From an uncultured Alphaproteobacteria bacterium (GTDB lineage: Bacteria > Pseudomonadota > Alphaproteobacteria > UBA3830): 58,898 nt of DNA. The DNA is taken from contig CALXQQ010000003.1 in NCBI GenBank assembly GCA_944390775.1, positions 1 to 58,898 of the forward strand, written 5' to 3'. This document shows positions 1 to 8,892 of this stretch, in pieces; position 1 is the stretch's first letter, and each line of letters begins with the position of its first letter. The notes below the pieces were generated by a model. The model made no database searches. It worked only from the letters and a program-made list of their open reading frames with translations, and was not told where the DNA came from. The position numbers and the translations under genes are program-made.

Positions 1-205
1 TTCTTCCATCTTCACAATTAGGATCATCGTAATCGAATATTCTAGCATTCAGATGAGCACCGTTGTGATGACAAATGAAAGCAACATACTCTTTAGGCAA
101 GTTAATATGATGTTTACATTCAAGATCTCTTATAAAACTTATACTAACTTTTCCTTCATCACAAAAAATATTTTCTTGAGATAAATTTTTCATTCTTTGC
201 TCCAT
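1..205 (-). CDS. SUKH (SMI1/KNR4)-type immunity protein, partial
   Basis: Reading the minus strand from an ATG at 205 gives an open frame that runs off the left edge after 68 codons. The segment INLPKEYVAFICHHNGAHLN matches the conserved core of SMI1/KNR4 (SUKH) proteins, where a Leu-Pro-x-x-Tyr helix precedes an Asn-Gly turn. SUKH proteins are known immunity factors that bind and neutralise nuclease toxins in the cytoplasm. A strong AGGAGG ribosome site lies nine bases before the ATG. The start overlaps the last codons of the upstream WHH nuclease ORF, as expected for a translationally coupled toxin-immunity pair. Only about the first half of the protein is visible, so the subfamily is uncertain. 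The gene is too short here to appear as a long ORF but the motif and the ribosome site support it. Confidence 0.72.
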   Translation of the reverse strand, partial: MEQRMKNLSQENIFCDEGKVSISFIRDLECKHHINLPKEYVAFICHHNGAHLNARIFDYDDPNCEDGR

Positions 206-474
206 AATTTACTACCTCCTATATGACCGACCCAATCATGAATTTCTGTAGGCACTAACTGCATTCTTCCGGTTTCTTGATGGTGATGCCACGTATAATT
301 TCCTACTTTTTTTAATCCAAACTTTATATCACAATACCATTCCATTCCAAACATGATCCACATGTGCCAAATCACTATATGATGGACTACGACGCAAAAC
401 AGATGGAGCTGCTGGCAAGCTCTCGCGGATTCCACTAATAACAGACGTAAATCCCCCCTTGCTGCGACAGCCAA
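190..474 (-). CDS. C-terminal WHH nuclease toxin domain, 5'-truncated or frameshifted
   Basis: The last 40 or so residues contain GNYTWHHHQETGRMQLVP followed by EIHDWVGHIGG. This is the signature of WHH nucleases (HNH/Endonuclease VII superfamily), which cut nucleic acid and sit at the C-terminus of polymorphic toxins. The stop at 190-192 overlaps the immunity gene that starts at 205. What precedes the motif is not convincing: the only start is a TTG at 474, there is no ribosome site, no delivery domain, and a neighbouring frame also reads plausibly (SPSYSDLAHVDHV) up to a stop just before the WHH segment. I infer that a longer toxin gene has lost its 5' part or carries a frameshift, leaving the toxic tip next to an immunity gene. 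The tRNA gene 176 bases away blocks any longer reading frame. Confidence 0.6.
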   Translation of the reverse strand: MAVAARGDLRLLLVESARACQQLHLFCVVVHHIVIWHMWIMFGMEWYCDIKFGLKKVGNYTWHHHQETGRMQLVPTEIHDWVGHIGGSKLWSKE

Positions 475-649
475 TGGAGAGTTAACGCAAAGGCATCTAT
501 ATGCAATAGTAAAGCATCATAAACTACTGAAGAAGAGAAATTCTCGAGGCGCATGCCCCCAACAAAATGTAGAGGATATACTTACCACTGCGCTCCATAT
601 AATTATTTCGTCTTGCCATTATCTACAAAGACAGGTAAATTACTCGGGC
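475..649. other. Short gap between toxin remnant and tRNA
   Basis: No gene can be supported here. The minus frame of the WHH ORF stays open only a short way upstream to a TGA, and no conserved domain is readable in other frames. It probably holds debris of the toxin gene's 5' part. Confidence 0.4.
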
Positions 650-726
650 GCGGTCGTAGCTCAGCTGGATAGAGCACGGGATTCCTAATCCCGGTGTCGC
701 AGGTTCAAATCCTGCCGATCGCACCA
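650..726 (+). tRNA. tRNA-Arg (anticodon CCT)
   Basis: A full cloverleaf can be folded by eye. The acceptor arms GCGGTCG and CGATCGC pair over seven bases with one G-U. The D arm is GCTC...GAGC, the anticodon stem CGGGA/TCCCG encloses the loop TTCCTAA, and the T arm is GCAGG-TTCAAAT-CCTGC. The anticodon is CCT, which reads the AGG arginine codon. The 3' CCA is encoded at 724-726. tRNA genes are common insertion points for islands and a toxin/immunity fragment lies just upstream, but I see no duplicated tRNA end in the window. Confidence 0.95.
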
Positions 727-1163
727 TCTCAAATTTCCGCGAAAAATCGAACTTTGAACACTTCAAAGAATGTGATTTTTTGAAAGTTAGCCAACTATTG
801 TTCGACTTGTTTTAATAGAAGGCTTGAACCTGAAATTGAAGAAGTCACAAACTGAAGCTAACTGACTACACAGATTCATATTAAAAAATAGCGCATCAAT
901 CGCGCTTTACAAAGTCGATAAAAAGCCAAAAGAAAAAGCTCAGCCAACAGCGCCGCGAGTTGCGAACCATCCCATCAATAACACCTGCCGATCAAGCCGT
1001 TAGCGAGACAGCTTGCTAGCTCAACTGCGTTTTTCTCCCCACGAACTTAACCTTGTTGCTAATCTTAATTGATGCAATCACCCAGATTCACTAATTGTAC
1101 CACATCGTCTTAGTTTCACCGAAAACCCGGATTTCGCAAGGGTAAGATCGTGTCATGATTTCA
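727..1163. other. Intergenic region, tRNA-Arg to tpiA
   Basis: No gene is supported in these 437 bases. The only notable structure is a GC-rich hairpin beside an A-run at 883-906, listed separately. The rest has no long open frame with a ribosome site. Confidence 0.5.
883..906 (-). terminator. Candidate intrinsic terminator downstream of tpiA
   Basis: AGCGC and GCGCT form a five-base stem around a seven-base loop, and on the minus strand the stem is followed by a run of six T. It lies about 260 bases past the tpiA stop, so it would end a long 3' untranslated tail. The short stem makes this tentative. Confidence 0.4.
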
Positions 1164-1838
1164 CTAAACAGAAGCTTGCATAATCTGAGAAAATCCAGCA
1201 ATGTCCAAACTTGCTCCGCCCACCAGCACTCCATCAATATTGTTAACAGATAAAATGCTCTTGGCATTTTCCGCAGTAACCGATCCTCCATACAATAAAG
1301 GCGACTGCTTTCCTACTAGTCCCTTGATAAAATACAAAACATCGTCAATCTCTTCCGGAGGGGGCGTAACACCTGTACCGATACACCATACAGGTTCATA
1401 TGCAAATATTGTTTGAGAAAGATCCTGCCCTCGCAAACGACTCAACTGCTTTTGTAAGGTATCCCAACGCCTTCTTCGCTCCCCAATACACACAATTGGA
1501 ATTAAACCCGCATTACGAGCTTCTTGCCATTTCGCAAACACAACTTTATCGTCTTCTCTGAACAATGTACGTCTTTCAGAATGCCCGACCAATACATATC
1601 TACATCCAACGTCATACAAGATGCGCGGACTACTTTCACCTGTTATAGCGCCACTACTGGCAATTGCGCTATTTTGCGCCCCTAAACAATAACGAAAACC
1701 TTGAAATTGCCCAAGTAATTCCGCCGGAGGAAATACTATAACCTTGTGATTCGTTTGCACTTCATTAATTTTGCTAACAAATTCCTCAGCAAATCGAACA
1801 CTTCCATTCATTTTCCAATTGGCGGCTATAATTTTCAT
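1164..1838 (-). CDS. tpiA: Triosephosphate isomerase
   Basis: Interconverts dihydroxyacetone phosphate and glyceraldehyde-3-phosphate in glycolysis and gluconeogenesis, in the cytoplasm. The family marks are all present: ANWKMN with the Asn and Lys at the N-terminus, VLVGHSERR with the electrophilic His, AYEPVWCIGTG with the catalytic Glu, and LLYGGSV plus DGVLVGGASL for the phosphate-binding end. At 224 residues it is some 25 shorter than usual. The missing length lies mainly in the helices between the IGER segment and the catalytic Glu strand, so the active site is intact. The ATG at 1838 has GAGG upstream. The gene is divergent from the PpiD-like gene, an arrangement common in Alphaproteobacteria. 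Confidence 0.95.
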   Translation of the reverse strand: MKIIAANWKMNGSVRFAEEFVSKINEVQTNHKVIVFPPAELLGQFQGFRYCLGAQNSAIASSGAITGESSPRILYDVGCRYVLVGHSERRTLFREDDKVVFAKWQEARNAGLIPIVCIGERRRRWDTLQKQLSRLRGQDLSQTIFAYEPVWCIGTGVTPPPEEIDDVLYFIKGLVGKQSPLLYGGSVTAENAKSILSVNNIDGVLVGGASLDIAGFSQIMQASV

Positions 1839-1920
1839 AACACATTCCTCAATTTACACTTGCTCTAACGCTCTTCAGACAATAATATATCTCCTGCAGG
1901 AATATTGGCAAGGAAGCGGT

Positions 1921-3537
1921 ATGTTAGAATTTATAAGGAAGCATTCGAAGTCTGTATTTGTAAAAGTATTGCTATCAGTATTAGCTCTGACTTTTCTGTT
2001 TTTTTTCGGAATCATGGATATAATACGAAAAGTTACAGGCCACGATTACGTTGTAAAAATTGCAAACGTGAAAATTGCTCCTGAAGAATTCAAGCTACAT
2101 AAGCTGAAAGCTCAAAACATGGCCTCAACTATGGGCTTGGACACAAAAGAAATAACCAGCACTGTGTTACATCAGCTAATTTGGGAAAATGTACTAGGAA
2201 TTGCCGCACAAGATTGTGGGATACGCATTGCAGATGCAACCCTCAAGCAATACATAGGTGGCATGGACATGTTCCGCAATCCAGATGGCACTTTTAACAG
2301 CGCCTTGCTACGAGGTTTCTTGAGTAAAGTTCAAATGCCTGAAAGTTTATTCTTAGAATCAGTACAACGCGAAATTAAAACTGCTATTATAAAAGCATCT
2401 TTGGGACATATTTCTACCGACAGCGAAGTTGATTACTATATAGCTCTGCAGCAAGAGTATCGCACAGTTGTGTTTGCAGAATTAGATCCAAAACTAATGA
2501 CGCTAGAGACAAATCCTACCGACGCAGATCTCGAAGATTTGTACAATGAACACGATACACCGTTTATGGCAGAAGAAACGCGTTCATTCAAAATTTTGGA
2601 GATTGCAGAATCAGAGATCAGCAAAGATATTGTTGTGACAGAAGAAGAATTAAGAGACGCATACGAATTCTCTCAAGAAAAAGAAGATCGTTCCTTTGAA
2701 GACATGAAGAGTGAATTATCTGCAGAGCTTACGAATGAAAAGGTTCAAAGCGCCGTCAATGCATTCACACGCGAAGTCGAAGATTCGCTGATGAGCAGTA
2801 GCGATATAGATAATATTGTAAAAAAGTATAACCTAAAAGTTATAACTATGACGAATGTATCAAAATCGGAAACTAATCATAAGGATTTATCAAAACTTAC
2901 CTACGGACAAGACGCAATGGAAGTAGCGTTTGGACTAGAGGATTGCGGAGATAGCTCTTTTTCAGAAGCTAAAAATTCGGATCAGAAAATTGTTCTGTGG
3001 TTAGTTCACGTAGATAAAATCACTCCAAAGCATAAGCAGCCATTTGAAAAAATCAGAGATAAGGTTGTTGCTGAGTGGAAATCTATCAAGTTAAAAGAGC
3101 AGGCTATAAAGCATGCCACAGAGATGATAAGCAAGGCCTCTGCCAACACAACATTGCGACAGGTGTTAACAACTGAAGGCTACACCCCCAAAGAGAGTCA
3201 ACCTTTTAATCGTCTGGGAGAAATCAAGCGTGCAGACACAAAAAATGATATGATACAAGCCATATGCGATGATGTTTTTGCGATGAATCTGGGTGAAACA
3301 CGATATAAGGAACATAATGGAAAAATTATAGTATTTCAGTCTGTAAAAATCGAACGTTCAAAGACGAAAGACGAAAAGAAAATCAATGCATGGAAAAGAG
3401 AATTACACTCTGCAATAACCAACGATCTATTCCAACAGCTCATGGGATACATGTCGTCGCAATACAAGATCAGCATAAACTATGACGTTCTGAAAGAAAT
3501 AGATGAACCCGTTGATACAAATTTAGATCTATTCTAA
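1921..3537 (+). CDS. PpiD/SurA-type periplasmic folding factor
   Basis: A 538-residue protein with a short basic N-terminus, one membrane segment at about residues 12-33, and a long periplasmic part. This is the layout of PpiD, an inner-membrane-anchored chaperone of the SurA N-domain/parvulin family that helps newly exported outer membrane proteins fold. The helices after the anchor (MASTMGLDTKEITSTVLHQL) and IWENVLGIAAQDCGIRIAD match the SurA_N_3 pattern. The parvulin core is poorly conserved, so isomerase activity is doubtful. I chose the ATG at 1921 over an upstream in-frame ATG at 1771 because the extra 50 residues would overlap tpiA and would bury the anchor. It sits back to back with tpiA, as in many alphaproteobacteria. 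Confidence 0.8.
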   Translation: MLEFIRKHSKSVFVKVLLSVLALTFLFFFGIMDIIRKVTGHDYVVKIANVKIAPEEFKLHKLKAQNMASTMGLDTKEITSTVLHQLIWENVLGIAAQDCGIRIADATLKQYIGGMDMFRNPDGTFNSALLRGFLSKVQMPESLFLESVQREIKTAIIKASLGHISTDSEVDYYIALQQEYRTVVFAELDPKLMTLETNPTDADLEDLYNEHDTPFMAEETRSFKILEIAESEISKDIVVTEEELRDAYEFSQEKEDRSFEDMKSELSAELTNEKVQSAVNAFTREVEDSLMSSSDIDNIVKKYNLKVITMTNVSKSETNHKDLSKLTYGQDAMEVAFGLEDCGDSSFSEAKNSDQKIVLWLVHVDKITPKHKQPFEKIRDKVVAEWKSIKLKEQAIKHATEMISKASANTTLRQVLTTEGYTPKESQPFNRLGEIKRADTKNDMIQAICDDVFAMNLGETRYKEHNGKIIVFQSVKIERSKTKDEKKINAWKRELHSAITNDLFQQLMGYMSSQYKISINYDVLKEIDEPVDTNLDLF

Positions 3538-3625
3538 ATTAGGACATGTTTGCCGTAATGCATTCCTGATATTGACATAAAAAAGAATTACGCCTACACT
3601 ACGGCAGTTTTTGTGGGCGTGTAAA

Positions 3626-4594
3626 ATGACAACTGTTTTTGATTGTTTCTTCCCAACCACGGTGATTTTGGTGGAAGATAACACCTCATTTCTCGAAACA
3701 TTGTCACAGTTATTATGTGTAAATGGAGTATTATTTAAAAGGTTTTCAAATCCAAAAGAAGCATTGTCATATATAAACAGTACGAGTGACAAATACAGAT
3801 TAGACATAAACAAACTACTAGCAGAGCCCCATAATGCTTCCATCAACATTTATGATTTACACAAAGAAGCATATAGTTTTGACCGATTTCAGTATATTTC
3901 TGCAGTAATTACAGACTATAGAATGCCGGAAATGGACGGTCTGCAATTATGTTCTGAGATAAAAGATGAAAATATAAGCAGAGTGTTATTAACAGGCGTA
4001 GCGGGTGATATGATCACATCTCGCGCATTCAATGATGGGCTTATCAATTTCTTTCTACCGAAAAATGTAGATAATATGCAAACAAATGTTTTGGATTGCA
4101 TCAGAAAAGCAATCAACCAATATTTTGGTAAATATACAGCAAGTGTTGGAGGATATCTTCCTCAAAACGGACAGAAGTATCTAAGAGACCCCGTGTTTGC
4201 AAATTTGTTTCATAATTTATGCTTAAGCAGAGGCGTATCAGAGTATTATCTCCTGAACAGCGATGGCAGCTACTTATTGCTCAAAGATAACGGATCTGCA
4301 TCTGTTCTAAGCGTAGTCACTGAAAGCAAGATGGAAAAACTAGCAAACATCGCGAAAATAGACAAATCAGTACCGTCCTATATCTATGACGGTATAGCTT
4401 CACGCGGCTACATGCTCGTCTCACATGATAATAACGGACAATTGCCGCCAACATCTCACTGGGGAGACTACTTATATCCTGCAAGAAAGATAAGCGGTTA
4501 TGAAACCTATTATTTTTCCGTTCAAGAAGGAAATGAAATCCGACTGCCTGTAGACCGCATCAAAAGTTTTGCAGCTTTTAAGGAGAAGTTTTAA
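3626..4594 (+). CDS. Orphan receiver-domain protein with unknown C-terminal domain
   Basis: The N-terminal half is a response regulator receiver: VILVEDN supplies the acidic pair, VITDYRMPEMDG the phosphoacceptor Asp, LLTG the conserved Thr and FLPKN the conserved Lys. It is unusual in having about 45 extra residues between the first helices and the Asp strand. The C-terminal half, from about residue 175, has no DNA-binding or enzymatic motif I recognise; it includes SEYYLLNSDGSYLLL, a beta-rich segment found in other uncharacterised receiver proteins of intracellular bacteria. No sensor kinase is adjacent. The ATG at 3626 is preferred over an in-frame TTG at 3611. It lies between the PpiD-like gene and ftsE on the same strand, so a link to envelope or division signalling is possible but unproven. 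Confidence 0.75.
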   Translation: MTTVFDCFFPTTVILVEDNTSFLETLSQLLCVNGVLFKRFSNPKEALSYINSTSDKYRLDINKLLAEPHNASINIYDLHKEAYSFDRFQYISAVITDYRMPEMDGLQLCSEIKDENISRVLLTGVAGDMITSRAFNDGLINFFLPKNVDNMQTNVLDCIRKAINQYFGKYTASVGGYLPQNGQKYLRDPVFANLFHNLCLSRGVSEYYLLNSDGSYLLLKDNGSASVLSVVTESKMEKLANIAKIDKSVPSYIYDGIASRGYMLVSHDNNGQLPPTSHWGDYLYPARKISGYETYYFSVQEGNEIRLPVDRIKSFAAFKEKF

Positions 4595-4642
4595 CAGTTC
4601 TGAAAATATGTTACACTCTCCGAGCAGTATTGGAATAAAAGT

Positions 4643-5344
4643 ATGCCAAAGGTTGGTACAAATTCAGCAGAGGAGCCCGTCATTTCCCTAGAGGGCGTAT
4701 CTCTAAGCTATAATGGTGGCGCAAATGTGCTAAAGAATGTGTCGCTTTCCCTTTACAAAAAGTCGTTTCATTTTTTAACTGGCGTTAGCGGTGCAGGAAA
4801 GACATCGTTTCTACGTCTACTGTATATGGGACTAAAACCATCAAGTGGAACCGTTAAACTGTTTGGACAGGATGTTTCTACAATATCGCGAGAAGAAGTC
4901 TACAAATTTCGGCAGCGTATAGGTATCGTATTCCAAGACTTTAATCTGTTAAGCCATTTAACAGTTCTGCAAAATGTCGCATTACCTCTGAAGGTTGCAG
5001 GTGAATCAGCTCTAAAACGTGAACATCAAGCAAAAGAAATATTAGATTGGGTAGGATTAGGAAACTGCTTCAATGCTCTGCCAGATACACTATCTGGAGG
5101 ACAAAAACAACGGGTTGCAATTGCTCGTGCAGTCATAACGCGTCCCGATATTTTGTTGGCAGATGAACCAACTGGAAACGTCGACGATAAAATAGCAGAT
5201 AAACTAATGAAACTCTTTTACGGTATGCACAATATGGGAACATGTGTTATCGTAGCAACTCACTATCGACAATTTATAGATACTTTCCATTATGATAGGA
5301 TATCTATAGATCGAGGACATGTTATAAAAAAGGACAGAAAATGA
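4643..5344 (+). CDS. ftsE: Cell division ATP-binding protein FtsE
   Basis: ATPase subunit of the FtsEX complex, which sits at the division site and activates peptidoglycan hydrolases. The 233-residue sequence has Walker A (GVSGAGKTS), Q-loop ([11 protein letters not shown]), the ABC signature [14 protein letters not shown], Walker [13 protein letters not shown] and the switch His in VIVATHYRQ. The stop overlaps the ftsX start as ATGA, so the two are translationally coupled. The ribosome site before the ATG at 4643 is weak (GGAATAAAAGT). Confidence 0.93.
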   Translation: MPKVGTNSAEEPVISLEGVSLSYNGGANVLKNVSLSLYKKSFHFLTGVSGAGKTSFLRLLYMGLKPSSGTVKLFGQDVSTISREEVYKFRQRIGIVFQDFNLLSHLTVLQNVALPLKVAGESALKREHQAKEILDWVGLGNCFNALPDTLSGGQKQRVAIARAVITRPDILLADEPTGNVDDKIADKLMKLFYGMHNMGTCVIVATHYRQFIDTFHYDRISIDRGHVIKKDRK

Positions 5345-6243
5345 GCCGTGCTTCTCAGTATGATTTTGATTTCGATAGCGATACTTCCAATCGCTTACTG
5401 CCGTTTATTATGTCGTTTTTGTTTTTTACTGCATGCATGGCAATCATTAGCTGTATCTTCACATATGATTTAACTCGTCGCTGGAGCAACTCATTAAATG
5501 GAAAATTAAGCATTGAAATTCAAGCAGTTACAACCGGTGACAATACCAATAGCTCAGATGCATGTCTTACGGCAAATCAAATCGACGAAATTATTAAAAT
5601 TGTACAAGATACCCCAGGTGTAAAGTCAGTAAAACGCCTACAAGATGAGGATATGCTCAAAATACTCGAGCCATGGCTAAATGGAACAGCAATCCCTGAT
5701 GATTTTCCATTTCCGATAATATTAGATGTACAAACCAATGAAAAATGCAAAATCGATTTGCTAGGTCTCACAGAAAAGATTTCTCGTGTCACTTCGAACG
5801 TACGTATACATGATCATGCCAATTGGTATGCAGCACTAGAACGAGTAAGCAATGGTCTATTTCTATTCGCTTTTTTGCTTACAGGTTTTGTTCTATTCAC
5901 AGTATGTGCCGTGGTAATATTCATTACTAGAAAAAATCTTATGGTTCACAAAAACGTTATAAAGATCTTGCAAATGGTTGGAGCACGAAATAATTACATT
6001 GCCGCGCAGTTTAAAAACTATTACTTCTCTATAGGCTGCAAAGCATCGATCATAACGTTCGTTTTAGGATTACTTATAATATTCATGGTCAATGTTGTAT
6101 CTGGGACATCCTGGTACAGCATGTTATGTCTAGCTTATATATGTGCTCTGCTGCTTGTGCCTTTCGCAATGACATTTATCGTCATGTTTACAACTCGAAG
6201 AGCAGTACTATTCTTTCTTGATAATGATAATTGGGTAGGCTAA
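5341..6243 (+). CDS. ftsX: Cell division protein FtsX
   Basis: Membrane subunit of FtsEX. The 300-residue protein has a first membrane segment near residues 20-42, a periplasmic domain of about 130 residues, and three further segments in the C-terminal half, the standard FtsX topology. The GARNNYIAAQF segment matches the conserved loop of FtsX/MacB-type permeases. It overlaps ftsE by four bases and its stop overlaps the start of plsC (TAATG). The periplasmic loop normally contacts EnvC-like hydrolase activators; none is encoded here. Confidence 0.9.
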   Translation: MSRASQYDFDFDSDTSNRLLPFIMSFLFFTACMAIISCIFTYDLTRRWSNSLNGKLSIEIQAVTTGDNTNSSDACLTANQIDEIIKIVQDTPGVKSVKRLQDEDMLKILEPWLNGTAIPDDFPFPIILDVQTNEKCKIDLLGLTEKISRVTSNVRIHDHANWYAALERVSNGLFLFAFLLTGFVLFTVCAVVIFITRKNLMVHKNVIKILQMVGARNNYIAAQFKNYYFSIGCKASIITFVLGLLIIFMVNVVSGTSWYSMLCLAYICALLLVPFAMTFIVMFTTRRAVLFFLDNDNWVG

Positions 6244-7010
6244 TGTCAACTTTATGCCGACGCACAGGAAATCTTGTGAACGTGTTGCGTTCGATTATAT
6301 TTAATATTGTCTTTTTTTCGCTAATGGGAGCGTTCCTATTATTAGGCACGCCATTGTTGCTACTTGATGAAAAATATGTATTTTTGTTTTGGCATTATCT
6401 TTCGAAATGCTTTAACAAAATCACAGAAGTGATCGGCGGCATAAGTATGAACATTGAAGGACTCGAAAACTTATCGTCAACACCTGCTATATATGTAGTG
6501 CGACATGAGTCTCTGTGGGAAACCATTATGCTAATCCAATTATTTCATAGACCAATATTTCTTTTAAAAAAAGAGTTATTGCAAATACCTGTTTTTGGTG
6601 CCATGGCACGTAAGACAAAGGCTATTGCCGTCGATAGACAGCAGGGAGTCAAGGCTTTGATCAAGGCTGCACATCGTGTTAAAGAATGCATCCAACAGGG
6701 ACATGCTGTAGTTATTTTTCCGGAAGGAACTCGCGTTCCCAGCGGCGAATATGTTCCCCTCAAAAGAGGAATATCACTATTGTATCAGCAGGCGCAATGT
6801 CCGGTAATTCCTATTATACATGATGCTGGTCGCTACTGGCCAAGACGTGGTTTTATAAAAAAACCAGGCACTGTTCAAGTTAGAATTATGCCTGCGCTGG
6901 AAAAAGGTCTACCGCCAGAAGAATTTATGCAACGTCTGAATGACGTGTTTTTCACGCAAATACAAGAACTAAAAAGGAGCAACGATGTCCACAGATGCTG
7001 TGATCAATAG
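6243..7010 (+). CDS. plsC: 1-acyl-sn-glycerol-3-phosphate acyltransferase
   Basis: Adds the second acyl chain to lysophosphatidic acid, making phosphatidic acid at the inner membrane. An N-terminal hydrophobic stretch (about residues 17-40) precedes the acyltransferase box RHESLWET, the alphaproteobacterial H-x4-E variant of the usual H-x4-D, and later VVIFPEGTRVPSG, the glycerol-phosphate binding block. The start at 6243 is the ATG of a TAATG overlap with ftsX; an in-frame TTG at 6231 is less likely. The 3' end overlaps prfA by 26 bases. Confidence 0.88.
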   Translation: MSTLCRRTGNLVNVLRSIIFNIVFFSLMGAFLLLGTPLLLLDEKYVFLFWHYLSKCFNKITEVIGGISMNIEGLENLSSTPAIYVVRHESLWETIMLIQLFHRPIFLLKKELLQIPVFGAMARKTKAIAVDRQQGVKALIKAAHRVKECIQQGHAVVIFPEGTRVPSGEYVPLKRGISLLYQQAQCPVIPIIHDAGRYWPRRGFIKKPGTVQVRIMPALEKGLPPEEFMQRLNDVFFTQIQELKRSNDVHRCCDQ

Positions 7011-8067
7011 AGTATTAGCTCGTTATGATTTCTTAAAACATGAGTTATCGCGAATATCCGGAGACACACCTAATTTTATTAAATTATCCAAAGAGTTTGC
7101 AGGGCTTGAAGAGTTTGTTAGCATTTTTGAGCAATCCAAAAAAAACAAAGAAGAATTAGAAGATTGCAGACGCATGTTACAAGAATCACATGACGACGAT
7201 TTTGTTGCGCTGATCAATCAAGAGATCAGTACATTAGAAAGCAAAATCGCTCAGTTAGATAAACAGCTAAAATTACTCATGATCCCCAAAGATGCAACCG
7301 ATGAAAAGAACGCCATCGTTGAAATTAGAGCAGGCACAGGTGGCGATGAGGCAGGGTTGTTCGCAGGTGATTTGCTGCGAATGTATCAAAAATATTCTGA
7401 ACACAAGCGCTGGAAATTCGAACTGCTGCACATTCATGAAACTGGTATCGGTAGCGTAAAAGAAGCAGTAGCATCTATTGCTGGAAAAGGCGTATTTTCG
7501 TATTTAAAGTTCGAATCTGGCGTACATCGTGTACAACGAGTCCCCATTACAGAATCATCAGGCCGTGTACATACGTCTACAGCAACTGTCGCTGTGTTAC
7601 CGGAAGCAGAAGATGTCGACGTAAAGATTGAAGACACTGATTTAAAAATAGATGTTATGCGTGCATCAGGCGCAGGAGGACAGCATGTTAATAAAACAGA
7701 AAGCGCCGTACGTATTACCCATATTCCGACTGGCATAGTTGTAACTCAGCAAGATGAGCGATCTCAACACATGAATCGTATGAAAGCTATGAAAATCTTG
7801 AGAGCGAAATTATATGAGTTGGAACGAGAGAAATTGCATAATGCACGCTCTAGCGATAGAAGATCACAAATCGGCAGTGGAGATCGTTCTGAACGTATAC
7901 GCACTTATAACTATCCCCAAGGACGAGTAACGGATCATCGCATTAATTTAACCCTATACAAATTGCCTCAAATAATGGAAGGAGCAGGTTTGGAAGAGGT
8001 TATTGATTCATTGATTCAATGCGATCAAGAAGAAAAACTTGCTAACTTTCAGGGAGACGAAGATTAG
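6985..8067 (+). CDS. prfA: Peptide chain release factor 1
   Basis: Recognises UAA and UAG stop codons on the ribosome and triggers release of the protein. The 360-residue sequence carries the GGQ catalytic loop in GAGGQHVNKTESAVR, and the PCRF domain motif IRAGTGGDEAGLFAGDLLRMY. The codon-recognition region lies between them and holds the PITESSGRVHTSTATV segment typical of RF1. AAGGAG lies eight bases before the ATG. Its end overlaps prmC, which modifies the Gln of GGQ. Confidence 0.97.
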   Translation: MSTDAVINRVLARYDFLKHELSRISGDTPNFIKLSKEFAGLEEFVSIFEQSKKNKEELEDCRRMLQESHDDDFVALINQEISTLESKIAQLDKQLKLLMIPKDATDEKNAIVEIRAGTGGDEAGLFAGDLLRMYQKYSEHKRWKFELLHIHETGIGSVKEAVASIAGKGVFSYLKFESGVHRVQRVPITESSGRVHTSTATVAVLPEAEDVDVKIEDTDLKIDVMRASGAGGQHVNKTESAVRITHIPTGIVVTQQDERSQHMNRMKAMKILRAKLYELEREKLHNARSSDRRSQIGSGDRSERIRTYNYPQGRVTDHRINLTLYKLPQIMEGAGLEEVIDSLIQCDQEEKLANFQGDED

Positions 8068-8887
8068 ACTCTCAGAACTGTTGGAGCATAATATCCCTAG
8101 AGATGCAATGCGAGATCTTACTAGACTCATCGCACATATTAAGCGCCTTAGATGGGAAGATGTATACATTAATTACAAAAATATAGAACTCACATCAGAG
8201 GAATTGTCGCTTTTTAAACAGGCTCACGAGCGCTATAAACAAAATGAACCAGTGTCCAAAATTTTGCAGCAACGCGCTTTTTGGAAACACGTCTTTTTTA
8301 TAAATCATGATGTGTTAGATCCTCGTCCAGAAACAGAATTAATCATCGAGTCTGTATTATCGTTATTTGCCAGTGATTCACGCATCAATATTTTAGATAT
8401 CGGAACAGGAAGTGGATGTATATTGCTTAGTCTGTTGCAAGAATTTCCCAACGCCACGGGAATAGGAATAGATATAAGTAACGCAGCAATAAAAGTTGCA
8501 AATACAAATAAAAGCATAATACAGATAGATAATGCAAAATTTGAACAGTGTAGCTGGAATACATATCGACCAGCATCGCAATTTACAGTTATAGTCAGCA
8601 ATCCGCCCTATATAAAAACCGCTGACATAGACGATTTATCCCCGAATGTAAAGCTGTATGATCCACTAATAGCTTTAGACGGGGGCGCAACAGGACTTAC
8701 AGCATATGAAGAAATATCTTCACTTGCTCCCAATTGGCTACAACCAAATGGCTTTCTTATATTAGAAGTAGGATATGGCCAATCCGAACAAGTTATCAAT
8801 ATTCTACAAAAATCTATGTTTAAAATCATAGATGTCAAACGTGACTTAAGCGGGATAGAACGCACAATAATTGCGCAAAACAAATAG
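8039..8887 (+). CDS. prmC: Release factor glutamine methyltransferase
   Basis: Methylates the Gln of the GGQ motif in RF1 and RF2 using S-adenosylmethionine. The SAM-binding loop is DIGTGSGCILLSLL and the catalytic NPPY is in VSNPPYIKTADI; upstream DPRPETELIIE is another family mark. The 282-residue frame starts with a TTG at 8039, inside the end of prfA, with AAGAAG before it. There is no ATG before Met-22 in the frame and the N-terminal helices match the family, so I keep the TTG. The overlap of 29 bases with prfA is typical of this pair. Confidence 0.93.
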   Translation: MLTFRETKIRLSELLEHNIPRDAMRDLTRLIAHIKRLRWEDVYINYKNIELTSEELSLFKQAHERYKQNEPVSKILQQRAFWKHVFFINHDVLDPRPETELIIESVLSLFASDSRINILDIGTGSGCILLSLLQEFPNATGIGIDISNAAIKVANTNKSIIQIDNAKFEQCSWNTYRPASQFTVIVSNPPYIKTADIDDLSPNVKLYDPLIALDGGATGLTAYEEISSLAPNWLQPNGFLILEVGYGQSEQVINILQKSMFKIIDVKRDLSGIERTIIAQNK

Positions 8888-8892
8888 GAATG

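Noticed and set aside
650-726. Island integration at the tRNA-Arg gene
   Set aside because: No duplicated tRNA 3' end and no integrase gene are in the window, so integration cannot be claimed.
1201-1416. 71-residue plus-strand ORF inside tpiA
   Set aside because: Antisense of a well-conserved gene with no independent evidence.
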